A stretch of 64,000 nucleotides of DNA, taken from Streptomyces sp. DT2A-34 (GTDB taxonomy: Bacteria; Actinomycetota; Actinomycetes; Streptomycetales; Streptomycetaceae). Location of the stretch: NCBI RefSeq assembly GCF_030499515.1, contig NZ_JASTWJ010000001.1:744001-808000 (forward strand), read 5' to 3'. The notes below the pieces were generated by a model. That model ran no database searches and was not told where the DNA came from. It saw only the letters and a program-made list of their open reading frames with translations. The position numbers and the translations under genes were made by a program. This document shows, piece after piece, positions 23,805-33,397 of the stretch. The first letter of the stretch is position 1. Each line of letters starts with the position of its first letter.

Positions 23805-24020
23805 ATGTCGAATCACACCTACCGGGTCACGGACATCGTCGGCACCTCGCCCGAGGGCGTGGACCAGGCCATCCGCAACGGTATCGAGCGCGCCTCGCAG
23901 ACCCTGCGCAACCTGGACTGGTTCGAGGTGACCGAGGTGCGCGGCCAGCTCGACAACGGGCAGATCGCGCACTGGCAGGTGACCATGAAGGTCGGCTTCC
24001 GCCTGGAGGAAGCAGAGTAG
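23805..24020 (+). CDS. dodecin (flavin-binding)
   Basis: The 71-residue protein starts at ATG 23805 behind AGAGGAG. HTYRVTDIVGTSPEGVDQAI and LRNLDWFEVTEVRGQLDNG, then HWQVTMKVGFRLEE match dodecins, which form hollow dodecamers that store flavins. The conserved Trp of LDWFEV stacks against the flavin. It is a single gene downstream of a repeat element; functional link to ergothioneine genes is unproven though both relate to redox protection. Confidence 0.93.
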   Translation: MSNHTYRVTDIVGTSPEGVDQAIRNGIERASQTLRNLDWFEVTEVRGQLDNGQIAHWQVTMKVGFRLEEAE

Positions 24021-24065
24021 CTCGGGCCCCGTCGCCAGGCGGGATGTGCCGACGGCGCCCGGCCC

Positions 24066-24557
24066 TCAGGTCCGCCCCTCCCGCTCCTGCGCCACCTTCA
24101 GCGCGGCGGAGGGGGCGGTCCAGCGCGCCCGTACGACGGTGAAACCGGCCCGTTCGGCGTCCTCGCAGACCAGCTCGTCGTCGTCCACCAGCACCCGGAT
24201 CTCGTGGGTGCGGGCGAGGCGGCGCAGGATCTCGAGCTTGGTGCGCCGGGCGGGCCTGCGGTCGTCGTTGCGCCGCATGTACACGCGTCCCTCGGGCAGC
24301 CCGTGTGCCGCGAGCCAGTCGAGCGTGTCACGCCGGCAGCGCTCGGGCCGTCCGGTCAGATAGCGGACCTCGCACTCCTTCGCGCTCTCCAGCGCCAACG
24401 CGATGCCCTCCGCCAGGGGCGGGTCCTGCGGGGCGGCCGCGAAGAAGGCGTCCCAGTCCCGCGGTGTGCGCTCCAGGAAGTGCTGACGGTGTGCCGTGTC
24501 GGCGAGGGTGTTGTCCAGGTCGAACACGGCGAGCGGGCGTTTGCTGCTGTCGGTCAC
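24066..24557 (-). CDS. HAD-like phosphatase, polynucleotide kinase 3'-phosphatase type
   Basis: The start GTG 24557 gives 163 residues. FDLDNTLADTAHRQHFLE is HAD motif I (DxDxT, here D-L-D-N-T), YLTGRPERCRRDTLDWL is motif II, KLEILRRLA supplies motif III Lys, and VLVDDDELVCEDAERAG is motif IV. The GRPE(R)CR pattern is shared with the phosphatase half of T4-type polynucleotide kinases, but no kinase domain is present. Substrate may be nucleotides or nucleic acid ends. It is convergent with the dodecin gene and divergent from the pectate lyase. Confidence 0.8.
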   Translation of the reverse strand: MTDSSKRPLAVFDLDNTLADTAHRQHFLERTPRDWDAFFAAAPQDPPLAEGIALALESAKECEVRYLTGRPERCRRDTLDWLAAHGLPEGRVYMRRNDDRRPARRTKLEILRRLARTHEIRVLVDDDELVCEDAERAGFTVVRARWTAPSAALKVAQEREGRT

Positions 24558-24654
24558 GGCACTCACCCTAGACGCGCCCCGCACCCCGGCAACCTTCGCG
24601 CCCCGGGCGGCCACTGCTGTGCGACACGGCACGCAGGCGGAGGCGGGAGGCCCC

Positions 24655-25878
24655 ATGCACGACACGGCGAGCGGCATGCGCGGTACGGCGATCTGGACGG
24701 CGGCAGCGGTGGGCGCGGCCCTGCTGACGGTACTGGGCCCGGCGAGTGAGGCGTCCGGCGCGACGACACTCGTGGTGGCGACCGACGGGAGCGACTCGGC
24801 GCCGGGCACCCTGGCCCAGCCGCTGCGGACCATCCAGCGGGCCGTGGACCTGGCGCAGCCCGGCGACGTCATCACCGTACGCGGCGGCACCTACGCCCTC
24901 ACCGACAACATCACCATCACCACCTCGGGCACCGCCTCCCAGCCGATCGGCCTCGGCCCCTACCAGGGCGAGCGCGTGGTCGTCGACGGCGAGCAACTGC
25001 CCGCCAGTCACACGCCGGTGGGCGGCAGCATCCCCCGGGCCGAACGCGGGGCGATCCACATGGAGGCCTCCCACTGGCGGATCTCCGGTCTGGAGCTGGT
25101 CAACGGCCCGTACGGCCTCTACTGCGACGGCTGCGACAACAACGTCTTCTCGCGGCTGGTCACGCACGACAACTACGAGTCCGGCTTCCAGCTCCAGGGA
25201 TCCTCCAGCAACAACCAGATCCTGAATCTGGACAGTTACGGCAACCGCGACCCGCGCAAGAACGGCGAGAGCGCCGACGGCCTGGCCATCAAGGAGGGCA
25301 GCGGAACCGGGAACGTGGTGCGCGGTGCCCGCCTGTGGAACAACGTCGACGACGGGTTCGACGCCTGGAAGTTCGCCTCGCCGATTCTGATCGAGAACAC
25401 GATCGCGTACGGCAACGGCTACAACCGCTGGAACTTCCCGGACTTCTCGGGCGACGGCAACGGCTTCAAGATGGGCGGCGGCACCCCGGCCCCGGCAGTC
25501 GGCCACACCCTGCGCAACTCGATCGCGTATCGGAACGCGGCGCACGGCGTCACGGACAACGGCAATCCCGGCGCCCTGACGATGACCCGCAACACGACGT
25601 GGGCCAACGCCGGCACCGGCTTCGACACCGACGTCTCGGGCGGCACCGCCGTCCTGACCGCCAACCTGTCCGTCGCCGACGCACGCGCGGCGGCCGTCGG
25701 CTCGGGGACGACCGCCAGCGGCAACTCCTGGAACCTGGGCGGGACTTGGAACGCGTCCTCGGTGCTCAGCACCGATCCGACCGCGATCACCGGCCCGCGC
25801 TCCGCCGACGGATCGCTGCCGTCGGCCCCGAGCTTCCTCGTGCCGCGGAGCGGCACCGCTGTCGGCGCCCGGTTCTGA
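24655..25878 (+). CDS. secreted pectate lyase, polysaccharide lyase family 9
   Basis: ATG 24655 follows GGCGGGAGG and gives 407 residues with a signal peptide (about 1-36, ending AGASGA-like). The rest is a right-handed parallel beta-helix. DGLAIKEGSGTGNVV and NNVDDGFDAWKFASP hold the cluster of Asp residues that bind calcium in PL9 enzymes; a Lys acts as base in this family. The enzyme cleaves polygalacturonate by beta-elimination outside the cell. A hairpin terminator follows at 25885-25929. Confidence 0.88.
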   Translation: MHDTASGMRGTAIWTAAAVGAALLTVLGPASEASGATTLVVATDGSDSAPGTLAQPLRTIQRAVDLAQPGDVITVRGGTYALTDNITITTSGTASQPIGLGPYQGERVVVDGEQLPASHTPVGGSIPRAERGAIHMEASHWRISGLELVNGPYGLYCDGCDNNVFSRLVTHDNYESGFQLQGSSSNNQILNLDSYGNRDPRKNGESADGLAIKEGSGTGNVVRGARLWNNVDDGFDAWKFASPILIENTIAYGNGYNRWNFPDFSGDGNGFKMGGGTPAPAVGHTLRNSIAYRNAAHGVTDNGNPGALTMTRNTTWANAGTGFDTDVSGGTAVLTANLSVADARAAAVGSGTTASGNSWNLGGTWNASSVLSTDPTAITGPRSADGSLPSAPSFLVPRSGTAVGARF

Positions 25879-25884
25879 ACCGCT

Positions 25885-25929
25885 CGGCCGGGCTGTCCCG
25901 CACGGGTCGTGTTTGAGACAGTCCGGCCG
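25885..25929 (+). terminator. terminator after pectate lyase
   Basis: A 13-bp stem (25885-25897 with 25917-25929, one G-U pair) begins 7 bases after the pectate lyase stop. A short AT-rich tract follows. Confidence 0.7.
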
Positions 25930-26169
25930 AAATAAATGGTCCGGACTATTTCCCGGAGGGCCCTTTTCGCAGGCCATACAAGGCAGCGAAATGATCATGA
26001 GGGGCGTGAATGCGCCACCGGAGCAGGGCAATTCATCTCCGCGGTTGATTCTTCAAGGAGCCCGCTGCCATACTCCGGCTTCCGGACTCGCCGCCGCTCA
26101 CCCACTCCCCACGCGCAAAAGCCCGCGCCCACCGTATGTCCGGCATGCCGCAGCAAAGAAGGTGCGCCT
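25930..26169. other. leader region before the DUF485/symporter operon
   Basis: About 240 bases with locally lower GC than neighbours and no recognised gene. The open frame of the DUF485 gene extends into it, but the sequence lacks coding character. It presumably holds the operon promoter. Confidence 0.4.
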
Positions 26170-26625
26170 GTGCCCGAGTTTTCACCTTGGCACGACAATT
26201 CTTTCACATACAGTTCCCCGAGTGATGAACCCGCGGGACCCGCGCCGTCCCAGCGCATATCCGAAGATCCCGAATTTCACTCACTGCGCCGCGCCCAGCG
26301 CAGGTTCGGAGTCCGCGCGACGCTCCTGTCGGTCGGTGGATTCCTGCTGTACGTCCTGCTTTCGCATTCCGTCCCCGGCCTGATGAACCAACGTCTGCTC
26401 GGTCACCTCACGCTCGGTCTCACCCTGGGTCTCGGGCAGTTCGTCGTGATGGGCGTGACGGCCTGGTGCTATGTCCGGTACATGCGCGCCCGGGTGGACC
26501 CGCTCGCCCGTGGCCTGGGCTCGCGGCTGGACCAGCACGAGGCCAACTCGCTCCGCTCCGCCGCGCACCGCGGCGAGACCCAGCAGACCGTCCAGCCCGG
26601 CTCCAGGGGGTACCGCACGTGGTGA
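26170..26625 (+). CDS. DUF485 membrane protein, symporter partner
   Basis: Start GTG 26170 with GAAGG upstream gives 151 residues. After a polar N-terminus come two helices: FGVRATLLSVGGFLLYVLLS and LTLGLTLGLGQFVVMGVTAW. That is the YjcH/DUF485 pattern, and these small proteins are encoded directly before ActP-type symporters. FHSLRRAQRRF precedes the first helix as in the family. The TGA overlaps the GTG of the next gene. An accessory or stability role for the symporter is inferred. Confidence 0.85.
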   Translation: MPEFSPWHDNSFTYSSPSDEPAGPAPSQRISEDPEFHSLRRAQRRFGVRATLLSVGGFLLYVLLSHSVPGLMNQRLLGHLTLGLTLGLGQFVVMGVTAWCYVRYMRARVDPLARGLGSRLDQHEANSLRSAAHRGETQQTVQPGSRGYRTW

Positions 26626-28223
26626 CCATGTCCGCAGGCATCGTCGACCGGTTCAGCCTGAACCTGACGTTCGTGCTGTTCCTGTCGGTGGTCGTGGTCA
26701 CGCTGTTCATGGCGCTGCTGACGGCCCCTCAGCGCGACGAGCTCAGCGAGTTCTACCTCGGCAACCGCACCATGTCCCCGCTGCGCAACGGCCTCGCCAT
26801 GTGCGGCGACTATCTGTCGGCCGCGACCCTGCTGGGCAGTACCGGCCTGGTCGCCCTCACCGGGTACGACGGACTGCTGTACCTCGCCGGCACCGTCGTC
26901 GCCTGGATGATGGTGCTGCTCCTCATCGCCGAACCCCTGCGCCGGACGGGCAAGTTCACGCTGGGCGACACACTGGCCCTGCGCCTGACCCGGCTCCAGC
27001 GCCCGGCCCGGCTCGCCCTCGCCGTGTGCACCCTCGCCATCACCACGCTGTACCTGGTGGCCCAACTCGTCGGCAGCATGGCGCTGTTGACCCAGTTCAC
27101 CGGCGAGCCCAGTGCCGCGACCCGCACCCTGTGCGTGATCGTGATCGGCACCATCGTCATCGTGTACGCCGCCATCGGCGGCGCGCCCGGCGCCACGGTC
27201 ATCCAGATCATCAAGGCCGTGATGCTGGTGGCGGGCGTGACGGTCACCGCGGTCATGGTGCTGCACCACTACGACTGGAACCCGAACGCCCTGCTGTCCG
27301 CGGCCGCGAACCACAGCGGCACCGGCACCCAGTTCCTCGAACCCGGACTGCGCTACGGCGTCAGCACCACCAGCAAGCTCGACTTCTTCAGCCTGGAACT
27401 GGCCATCGTCCTCGGCCTCGCCGCGCTCCCGCACGTCCTGATGCGCCTGCTCGCCCCGCGCAGGGTCGACGTACTGCGCTCCTCCCTGGTGTGGGCGGTG
27501 GGCCTGGTCGGCCTGGTCTGCCTGGCCGCCGGCATCCTCGGCCTCGGCGCCACCGCGATCGTCGGCCGCGAGACCATCGCGGAGACGGACCACAAGGGCG
27601 ACTCCGCGGTCCTGCTCCTCGCCAACGCGCTCGGCGGCGGCATCCTCACCGCCCTGCTGTCCTGCCTCGCCTTCGTCACCCTGCTCGCCGTCGCGGCCGG
27701 CCTCACCCTCGCCGCCGCCTCGTCCCTCGCCCACGACCTGTACGGCGAGGTGATCCGCAAGGGTCGCGCGAGCGAGACCGAGGAGCTGATGGTGGCCCGG
27801 CTGTCCGCGGCCGTCATCGGTGTCCTCGCCATGATGCTCGCCCTCGTCTCCTGGGGCGCCAACACCGCGACGCTCGCCTTCCTCGCCTTCGCCATCGCGG
27901 CGTCCGCGATCCTGCCGACGATCGTCTACACCCTCTTCTGGCGCCGCTTCACGGGCGAGGGGGCACTGCTCAGCCTCTGGGGCGGCCTGGTCTGCTCGGT
28001 CCTGCTGGTCCTGTTCTCCCCCGTCGTCTCCTCCATGCCGGGCTCGTTCTACCCGGAGTCGGACTTCGCCTGGTTCCCGCTGCAGAACCCCGGCATCGTC
28101 TCCATCCCGGCGGGCTTCTTCCTCGGCTGGCTCGGCACGGTGCTGAGCAACCGCCAGGAGCCGCAGGAGGACGCCGCCTACGAGGAGTTCGAGGTGCGGA
28201 TGCTGGTGGGCGCCAAGGAGTAG
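26622..28223 (+). CDS. sodium:solute symporter, ActP-like (monocarboxylate/acetate type)
   Basis: The 533-residue SSS-family transporter begins at GTG 26622 in GTGA overlap with DUF485; ATG 26628 is an alternative. About 13 membrane helices are predicted. EFYLGNRTMSPLRNGLAMCG and GDYLSAATLLGSTGLVALTG are the ActP/SSS family start, with sodium-site residues in the first helices. AALPHVLMRLLAPRRVDVLR is the family loop. The pairing with DUF485 suggests uptake of acetate or another short acid rather than sugar or proline. Confidence 0.88.
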   Translation: MTMSAGIVDRFSLNLTFVLFLSVVVVTLFMALLTAPQRDELSEFYLGNRTMSPLRNGLAMCGDYLSAATLLGSTGLVALTGYDGLLYLAGTVVAWMMVLLLIAEPLRRTGKFTLGDTLALRLTRLQRPARLALAVCTLAITTLYLVAQLVGSMALLTQFTGEPSAATRTLCVIVIGTIVIVYAAIGGAPGATVIQIIKAVMLVAGVTVTAVMVLHHYDWNPNALLSAAANHSGTGTQFLEPGLRYGVSTTSKLDFFSLELAIVLGLAALPHVLMRLLAPRRVDVLRSSLVWAVGLVGLVCLAAGILGLGATAIVGRETIAETDHKGDSAVLLLANALGGGILTALLSCLAFVTLLAVAAGLTLAAASSLAHDLYGEVIRKGRASETEELMVARLSAAVIGVLAMMLALVSWGANTATLAFLAFAIAASAILPTIVYTLFWRRFTGEGALLSLWGGLVCSVLLVLFSPVVSSMPGSFYPESDFAWFPLQNPGIVSIPAGFFLGWLGTVLSNRQEPQEDAAYEEFEVRMLVGAKE

Positions 28224-28237
28224 GAGATGCTTCTGTC

Positions 28238-28645
28238 ATGCCCACTCATACGTTCCTGATCGGCGCCGCCCGCGAGCGCCCCTGCACGCTCGTCGTCTGC
28301 CGGGGGTGCTGCTGCGGCAATCCGCGCAAGCTCCCCGGCACCGATCACACCGGGCAGGTGGAGCGGCTGCGCGCCGCAGGGGCCGAGTACGGTTTCCAGG
28401 TCCGTACGACCGACTGCCTGGGCCCCTGCGACCAGGCCAACGTGATCGTCGTCCAGCCGTCGGCCGCGGGGCGCCGGGCCGGCGGGCGGGCCACCTGGGT
28501 GGGCTTCGCGATGGACGACGACGGCACCGAGGAGATCGTGCGGTGGGCCGCCGCGGGCGGACCGGGCCTGGCCGATCCGCCGGTCACGCTGGAGTTGCAG
28601 TTCATCCGGCCGCCGCGGGACGCGCGGGTGCGGTCCCGCCGCTGA
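28238..28645 (+). CDS. thioredoxin-like [2Fe-2S] ferredoxin-type protein
   Basis: The 135-residue protein has four clustered cysteines near the start ([19 protein letters not shown]) and two more in [19 protein letters not shown]. This C-(x)n-C...C-x3-C layout is that of thioredoxin-fold [2Fe-2S] ferredoxins, as in NuoE-like or cobalamin/CbiX-associated proteins. It begins 14 bp after the symporter stop, and a probable zinc-regulated operon begins 86 bp after its end. Electron-transfer or metal-related function is inferred; partner unknown. Confidence 0.7.
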   Translation: MPTHTFLIGAARERPCTLVVCRGCCCGNPRKLPGTDHTGQVERLRAAGAEYGFQVRTTDCLGPCDQANVIVVQPSAAGRRAGGRATWVGFAMDDDGTEEIVRWAAAGGPGLADPPVTLELQFIRPPRDARVRSRR

Positions 28646-28671
28646 CCTTCCGTCCCACCCCCAGCAAGTTG

Positions 28672-28690
28672 TTAATGGGATCCATTTTCA
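28672..28690. promoter_or_regulatory. probable Zur box upstream of rpmF/cobW-like genes
   Basis: The minus-strand reading TGAAAATGGATCCCATTAA contains the TGAAAATG half-site of actinobacterial Zur boxes and a partly symmetric other half, in a locally AT-rich promoter region 40 bases before the L32 start. Its downstream genes, a cysteine-free L32 and a COG0523 GTPase, are standard Zur targets. Confidence 0.6.
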
Positions 28691-28730
28691 TATAGCGTCC
28701 TCGGTGTTCACCCACCGAGGAGGTCCCGTC

Positions 28731-28901
28731 ATGGCTGTCCCCAAGCGGAAGATGTCCCGCAGCAACACCCGCCACCGCCGCGCCCAGTGGAAGGCGAGCA
28801 CACCGCAGCTCGTGCCCGTCACCATCGAGGGCGTCAGCCACCTCGTGCCGCAGCACCTGGTCAAGGCGTACGAGCGCGGGCTGCTGCGCCCCGAGGGCTG
28901 A
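28731..28901 (+). CDS. rpmF: ribosomal protein L32, zinc-independent (C-minus) paralogue
   Basis: The 56-residue protein begins [20 protein letters not shown], the L32 N-terminus, but has no cysteine, whereas the housekeeping form carries a four-Cys zinc ribbon. The C-terminal half ([20 protein letters not shown]) replaces it. C-minus ribosomal proteins are made when zinc is short so that ribosomal zinc can be reused. A Zur-like box lies upstream and a COG0523 GTPase lies 5 bases downstream. RBS GGAGG is at 28718-28723. Confidence 0.9.
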   Translation: MAVPKRKMSRSNTRHRRAQWKASTPQLVPVTIEGVSHLVPQHLVKAYERGLLRPEG

Positions 28902-28906
28902 CCGGA

Positions 28907-30088
28907 ATGCCGTACGAAAGCCGTCTGCCCGTCACCGTCCTGTCCGGTTTCCTCGGGGCGGGCAAGACGACCCTGCTCAACCACGTCCTCGCCAACCGCG
29001 AGGGACTGCGCGTCGCGGTCATCGTCAACGACATGAGCGAGATCAACATCGACGCGGCGCTGGTGCGCGGCGGCGAGGCCGCGCTGTCGCGGACCGAGGA
29101 ACGCCTGGTCGAGATGACCAACGGCTGCATCTGCTGCACCCTGCGCGACGACCTCCTGGAGGAGGTCGACCGGCTCGCCCGCGAGGGCCGCTTCGACCAT
29201 CTCCTCATCGAGTCGTCCGGCATCTCCGAACCCATGCCGGTCGCGGCCACGTTCGCCTTCGCCCGTGACGACGGAGCCACCCTCGGCGACCTCGCCCTGC
29301 TGGACACCATGGTCACGGTCGTCGACGCCGCGGGCTTCCTGTCCGAGCTGGACAGTGGCGACGAACTCGCCGAGCGCGGCCTCGACCAGTACGAGGACGA
29401 CGAGCGCACCGTCAGCGATCTCCTCGTCGACCAGGTCGAGTTCGCCGACGTCATCGTGCTGAACAAGCTCGACCTGGTGGACGACGCGACGGCGGACCGG
29501 CTGCGGGCGGCACTGGCCCGGCTCAACCCGGCCGCCCGGATCGTCGACGCCGTTCAGGGGCAAGTGGCGCTCCAAGAGGTGCTCGGCACGCGGCTGTTCG
29601 ACCTGGAGCGCGCCCAGCAGGCCCCGGGCTGGGTGCGGGAACTCAACGGCGACCACGTCCCCGAGACCGAGGAGTACGGGATCTCCTCCACGCTGTTCCG
29701 CTCCGAACTCCCCTTCCACCCTGAGCGGTTGTTCGCCTTCGTCACCGAGGACCTCGACAGCGGCGCGTACGGGAAGGTGCTGCGTTCCAAGGGGTTCTTC
29801 ACCCTCGCCAGCCGCCCGCAGGTGACGGGGCTGTGGTCGCAGGCCGGTTCCGTCGCCCGCTTCGAGCCCAGCGCCGCCCGGGACACCGAGGCGCCGTACG
29901 CGCAGGAACTGGTCTTCATCGGCACGCATCTGCGGGCGGAGGCGCTGCGGGCCGCCCTGGCCGAGTGCCTCATGGCGGACGGCGAGGGCCTCCCGGCCAC
30001 CGACCCGTTCCCCGCCTGGGACACGTACGGCATCGACGACGCCTGCGACCACGAGCACGCGGCCCCGTCGGAGGTCGCCGTTCACTGA
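28907..30088 (+). CDS. CobW/COG0523 (ZNG-like) GTPase metallochaperone
   Basis: The 393-residue G3E GTPase has Walker [10 protein letters not shown] (14-22), the metal motif GCICCT (73-78), ESSGISEP (about 102-109) and NKLD (186-189). A CobW C-terminal domain follows from about residue 265, then a His-rich tail (CDHEHAA). Such proteins insert or traffic zinc or cobalt. Company with cysteine-free L32 and a Zur-like box argues for zinc rather than cobalamin. The gene starts 5 bases after rpmF and should be cotranscribed. Confidence 0.92.
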   Translation: MPYESRLPVTVLSGFLGAGKTTLLNHVLANREGLRVAVIVNDMSEINIDAALVRGGEAALSRTEERLVEMTNGCICCTLRDDLLEEVDRLAREGRFDHLLIESSGISEPMPVAATFAFARDDGATLGDLALLDTMVTVVDAAGFLSELDSGDELAERGLDQYEDDERTVSDLLVDQVEFADVIVLNKLDLVDDATADRLRAALARLNPAARIVDAVQGQVALQEVLGTRLFDLERAQQAPGWVRELNGDHVPETEEYGISSTLFRSELPFHPERLFAFVTEDLDSGAYGKVLRSKGFFTLASRPQVTGLWSQAGSVARFEPSAARDTEAPYAQELVFIGTHLRAEALRAALAECLMADGEGLPATDPFPAWDTYGIDDACDHEHAAPSEVAVH

Positions 30089-30162
30089 GTCCCGCGGCGC
30101 CCGGCCTGCCTATTCTGGTGAGGGGCCGGTCCTGCTCGCAGAGCGCGAGAAGGGAGCCGCGA

Positions 30163-31836
30163 GTGACCGAGCGGACGATCGACAGGGCGGCCGCGGACAC
30201 CTTGCGGCAGGCCAGGTACGCCGCTGCCCGGGAGGCGTGGGCCGAGGCGTACCGGCTGCTGGGGCGTCTGGACGCCACCTGCCTCACCCCCGACGACTGC
30301 GCCGCGTTCGCCGACGCCGCCTGGTGGACGAGCCGCATCGACGAGTCGATCGTCCAGCGGATGCGGGCCTACTCCGGGTATGTCGCGGCGGGCGCGGCCC
30401 GGCAGGCGGGGCTCATGGCCTGGCTCCTCTTCTACGAGCATCAGCTCGCGGTGCGCACGGCCGTGGCCGCCGGCTGGCTGCGCCGGGCCCGGCGGCATCT
30501 GCGGGGTGAGCCGGAGTGTGCCGAGCAGTGCTACCTCGCCTGGGTGGACGCGGAGGACGCGCAGGCGGGCGGCGCGTTCGACGAGGCGATGGCGGCGGCC
30601 CGGCGCATGGCCGGGATCGCGCGGCGCTGCGGCAGCCCGGATCTGCTGGCCATGAGCGTCCAGGCACAGGCGGGCGTCCTGGTGGCCCAGGGGCGCGTCG
30701 GGGACGGCCTCGATCTCCTGGACGACGCCATGTGCTCGGCCATGGCAGGTGAGCTCAGCTCCTTCTTCACCGGGTGGGTCTACTGCCTGGGCCTCCAGCA
30801 GGCCATGGCCTGCGTCGATGTCGAACGCGCCGCCGAATGGACCGACGCGGCCATGCGGTGGTGCGCGGCGATGCCGGCCGAGAACACCTACCGCGGGTTG
30901 TGCCGGGTGCACCGGGTGGAGATGCTGGAGCTGCGCGGAAGCTGGTCGCAGGCGCTGGCGGAGGCCGTGCGGACCTGCGAGGAACTGCTGCCGTTCGAAC
31001 GGCGGACGGCCGCCGAGGCGGTCTATCTGGCCGGCCAGATCCAGCGGCGGCGCGGAGAGCTCGCGGCGGCCGAGGAGTCGTACGACCGTACCCACGAGCT
31101 CGGTCGCGACCCGCAGCCCGGTCTCGCCCTGCTGCGGCTGGCCCAGGGGAAGGCCGACACCTCGGCCGCGGCCCTGCGGCTCGCCGTCGCGGGCGGAGCC
31201 GAGGCGGGCGGTCTCGTGCGGTGCAGGCTGCTCGCCGCGCAGGTGGAGGTGTGCCTGGCGCTGGGCCGGACGGCCGAGGCGCGCACGGCTGCCGAGGGGC
31301 TCGGGTCGCTGGCCCGGGACTGGCAGCGGCGGTGCAGCTCGGAGACGACCCTGCTGCACGCGAGCGCCGCGGCAGCCTCGGGCGCGGTGGCCTTCGCCGC
31401 CGGTGACCTCGACCGCGCGCTGTCCCTGCTGCGCCGGGCGCTGGCGCTGTGGCTGGAGCTCCGGGTGCCGTACGAGGCCGCCCAGGTGCGGATGACGCTG
31501 GCCGCCGCCGACCGGGCCGCCGGGGACGACGAGGGTGCCCGGATGGAGCTGCGGGCCGCGGAGCAGGCTTTCCGGCAGCTCGGCGCCGTACCCGAGGCGC
31601 GCCGGGCGGCGGCCCTGCTCGCGGATGTGCGCCGGCGGCAGCCCGGCGGGCTCACCGAGCGTGAGATCCAGGTGCTGCGGCTGGTCGCCGCGGGCCGCAC
31701 CAACCGGGCCGTCGCCGCGGAGCTGGTGATCAGCGAGCACACCGTCGCCCGGCACCTCAACAACATCTTCGCCAAGCTCGACGTGTCCTCGCGGGCGGCG
31801 GCGACGGCGTACGCGTACACGCATGGCCTCACCTGA
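30163..31836 (+). CDS. LuxR-type regulator with TPR-like sensor region
   Basis: The 557-residue protein starts at GTG 30163 (AGAAGGGAG upstream). Residues 1-480 are Ala/Leu/Arg-rich helical repeats of TPR/MalT-like type, without a Walker A, so it is not a full LAL/ATPase regulator. Residues about 490-557 form the LuxR helix-turn-helix: LTEREIQVLRLVAAGRTNRA, then ISEHTVARHLNNIFAKLDVS. This type is often found beside flavin oxidoreductase genes like the one that follows, and control of that gene is likely but unproven. Confidence 0.88.
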   Translation: MTERTIDRAAADTLRQARYAAAREAWAEAYRLLGRLDATCLTPDDCAAFADAAWWTSRIDESIVQRMRAYSGYVAAGAARQAGLMAWLLFYEHQLAVRTAVAAGWLRRARRHLRGEPECAEQCYLAWVDAEDAQAGGAFDEAMAAARRMAGIARRCGSPDLLAMSVQAQAGVLVAQGRVGDGLDLLDDAMCSAMAGELSSFFTGWVYCLGLQQAMACVDVERAAEWTDAAMRWCAAMPAENTYRGLCRVHRVEMLELRGSWSQALAEAVRTCEELLPFERRTAAEAVYLAGQIQRRRGELAAAEESYDRTHELGRDPQPGLALLRLAQGKADTSAAALRLAVAGGAEAGGLVRCRLLAAQVEVCLALGRTAEARTAAEGLGSLARDWQRRCSSETTLLHASAAAASGAVAFAAGDLDRALSLLRRALALWLELRVPYEAAQVRMTLAAADRAAGDDEGARMELRAAEQAFRQLGAVPEARRAAALLADVRRRQPGGLTEREIQVLRLVAAGRTNRAVAAELVISEHTVARHLNNIFAKLDVSSRAAATAYAYTHGLT

Positions 31837-31968
31837 CGCCCCGATGGGTCGTTCTGCCCATGCCGGGTCCTCCGATGATGGGCGATTCCGGTGATGCGCC
31901 CGCCACCGCTGCGGCGTAGACCGGGGAGTGCCCCTTTCCTACTCAGGAGCGGAAAGCAGGTGGCGATC

Positions 31969-33354
31969 ATGACCACCTACACACCGACCCTCGACGACCG
32001 GCTGCTGAACCGGCTGCGCGGGGCCGTGCGCGGTGACATCGTCGAACCCGGCGATCCGGCCTACGACGAGGCCCGCAAGGTCTACAACGCCATGCACGAC
32101 AGGCGGCCGGCGATCATCGTCAGGGCCGTCGACGCGGGCGATGTCATCGCCACCGTGGACTTCGCCCGCGACCAGGGCCTGGCGCTCGCCGTGCGCGGCG
32201 GCAGCCACAGCGTCCCCGGCTACGGCACCTGCGACGGCGGTGTCGTCCTCGACCTGGGACGGATGCGCGGGATCCGCATCGACCCCGAGACCCGCACGGC
32301 GTGGGTCGAGGGCGGCTGCACCTGGGCGGACGTCAACCACGCCACGCACGCCTTCGGTCTCGCCACCACCGGCGGGATCGTCTCCACGACCGGAGTGGGC
32401 GGTCTGACCACGGGCGGAGGCATGGGCTATCTGGCCCGCCGCTGCGGTCTGGCCTGCGACAACCTGGTCTCGGTGGACCTGGTGACGGCCGACGGACACT
32501 TCGCGACCTGCACCGCCGAGCAGCACAGCGACCTGTTGTGGGCCGTGCGCGGCGGCGGCGGGAACTTCGGGGTCGTCACGTCCTTCGCGTACCGTCTGCA
32601 CCCCATCGCCGACATCCTCGGCGGACCGACCTTCTTCCCGCTCGACGGCGACGTCATCCGCCGCTACCGGGAGCTGATCGCGGAAGCGGACGACAGACTC
32701 GGCGCCATTTTCGTCGTCGGCCTCGGGCCGCCGGTGCCGTTCCTGCCCGAACGCTGGCACGGGCGGCCGCTCTGCGGGATGATCGCCTGCTGGACCGGTC
32801 CGGAGGAGGAGGACGACAGGATCCGCAGCCGCGTCGCCGCGCTCGGGCCGGTGCTCGGCAGCCACCTGGAGCGCATGCCGTACCCGGTGATCAACACCCT
32901 CTTCGACGACCTGGTTCCCGCCGGGCTCTACCACTACTGGAAGGGCTCGTTCACCCAGGGCCTGCCGGACGGCGCCATCGACGCGTTCGTCGAGTACGGC
33001 GCCGACAGCCCGTCCATCCAGAGCGTCACGGTCGTCTTCGCGCTCGACAGCGCGTGCCACCGGGTCGGACCGGAGGAGACCGCCTTCTCCTACCGCGACG
33101 CCGACTTCTCGATCGGGCTCAGCCCCACCCTGACCACGCGTGAGGACTGCGAGACCCAGAAGGGCTGGGTGCGCGCCTTCCACCGGGCGCTCGAACCGCA
33201 CTCCATGGGCGGCGGGTACGTGAACTTCATGGACGGCGACGACCAGAACCTCGTCCAGGCCAACTACCGCGCGAACTACGCCCGTCTCAGGGATCTGAAA
33301 CGGCGCTACGACCCGGGGAACCTGTTCCGCCTCAACCACAACATCGCACCGTGA
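31969..33354 (+). CDS. FAD-linked oxidoreductase, berberine-bridge/oligosaccharide-oxidase type
   Basis: The 461-residue flavoprotein starts at ATG 31969 (GTG 31960 possible). The FAD-binding domain shows AVRGGSHSVPGYGTCDGGVV, whose His is a covalent FAD link in this family. GIVSTTGVGGLTTGGGMGYL has Ser where doubly linked enzymes have Cys, so a single covalent link is expected. The BBE C-terminal motif NYRANYARLRDLKRRYDPGN is present near the end. Substrates of the family include sugars, alkaloids and polyketides; this one is unknown. A LuxR gene precedes and a luciferase-like gene follows. Confidence 0.88.
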   Translation: MTTYTPTLDDRLLNRLRGAVRGDIVEPGDPAYDEARKVYNAMHDRRPAIIVRAVDAGDVIATVDFARDQGLALAVRGGSHSVPGYGTCDGGVVLDLGRMRGIRIDPETRTAWVEGGCTWADVNHATHAFGLATTGGIVSTTGVGGLTTGGGMGYLARRCGLACDNLVSVDLVTADGHFATCTAEQHSDLLWAVRGGGGNFGVVTSFAYRLHPIADILGGPTFFPLDGDVIRRYRELIAEADDRLGAIFVVGLGPPVPFLPERWHGRPLCGMIACWTGPEEEDDRIRSRVAALGPVLGSHLERMPYPVINTLFDDLVPAGLYHYWKGSFTQGLPDGAIDAFVEYGADSPSIQSVTVVFALDSACHRVGPEETAFSYRDADFSIGLSPTLTTREDCETQKGWVRAFHRALEPHSMGGGYVNFMDGDDQNLVQANYRANYARLRDLKRRYDPGNLFRLNHNIAP

Positions 33355-33397
33355 GCACCGTGAGGAATCCGGCGGGCTCCCAGGTGTTGAACCCTGT

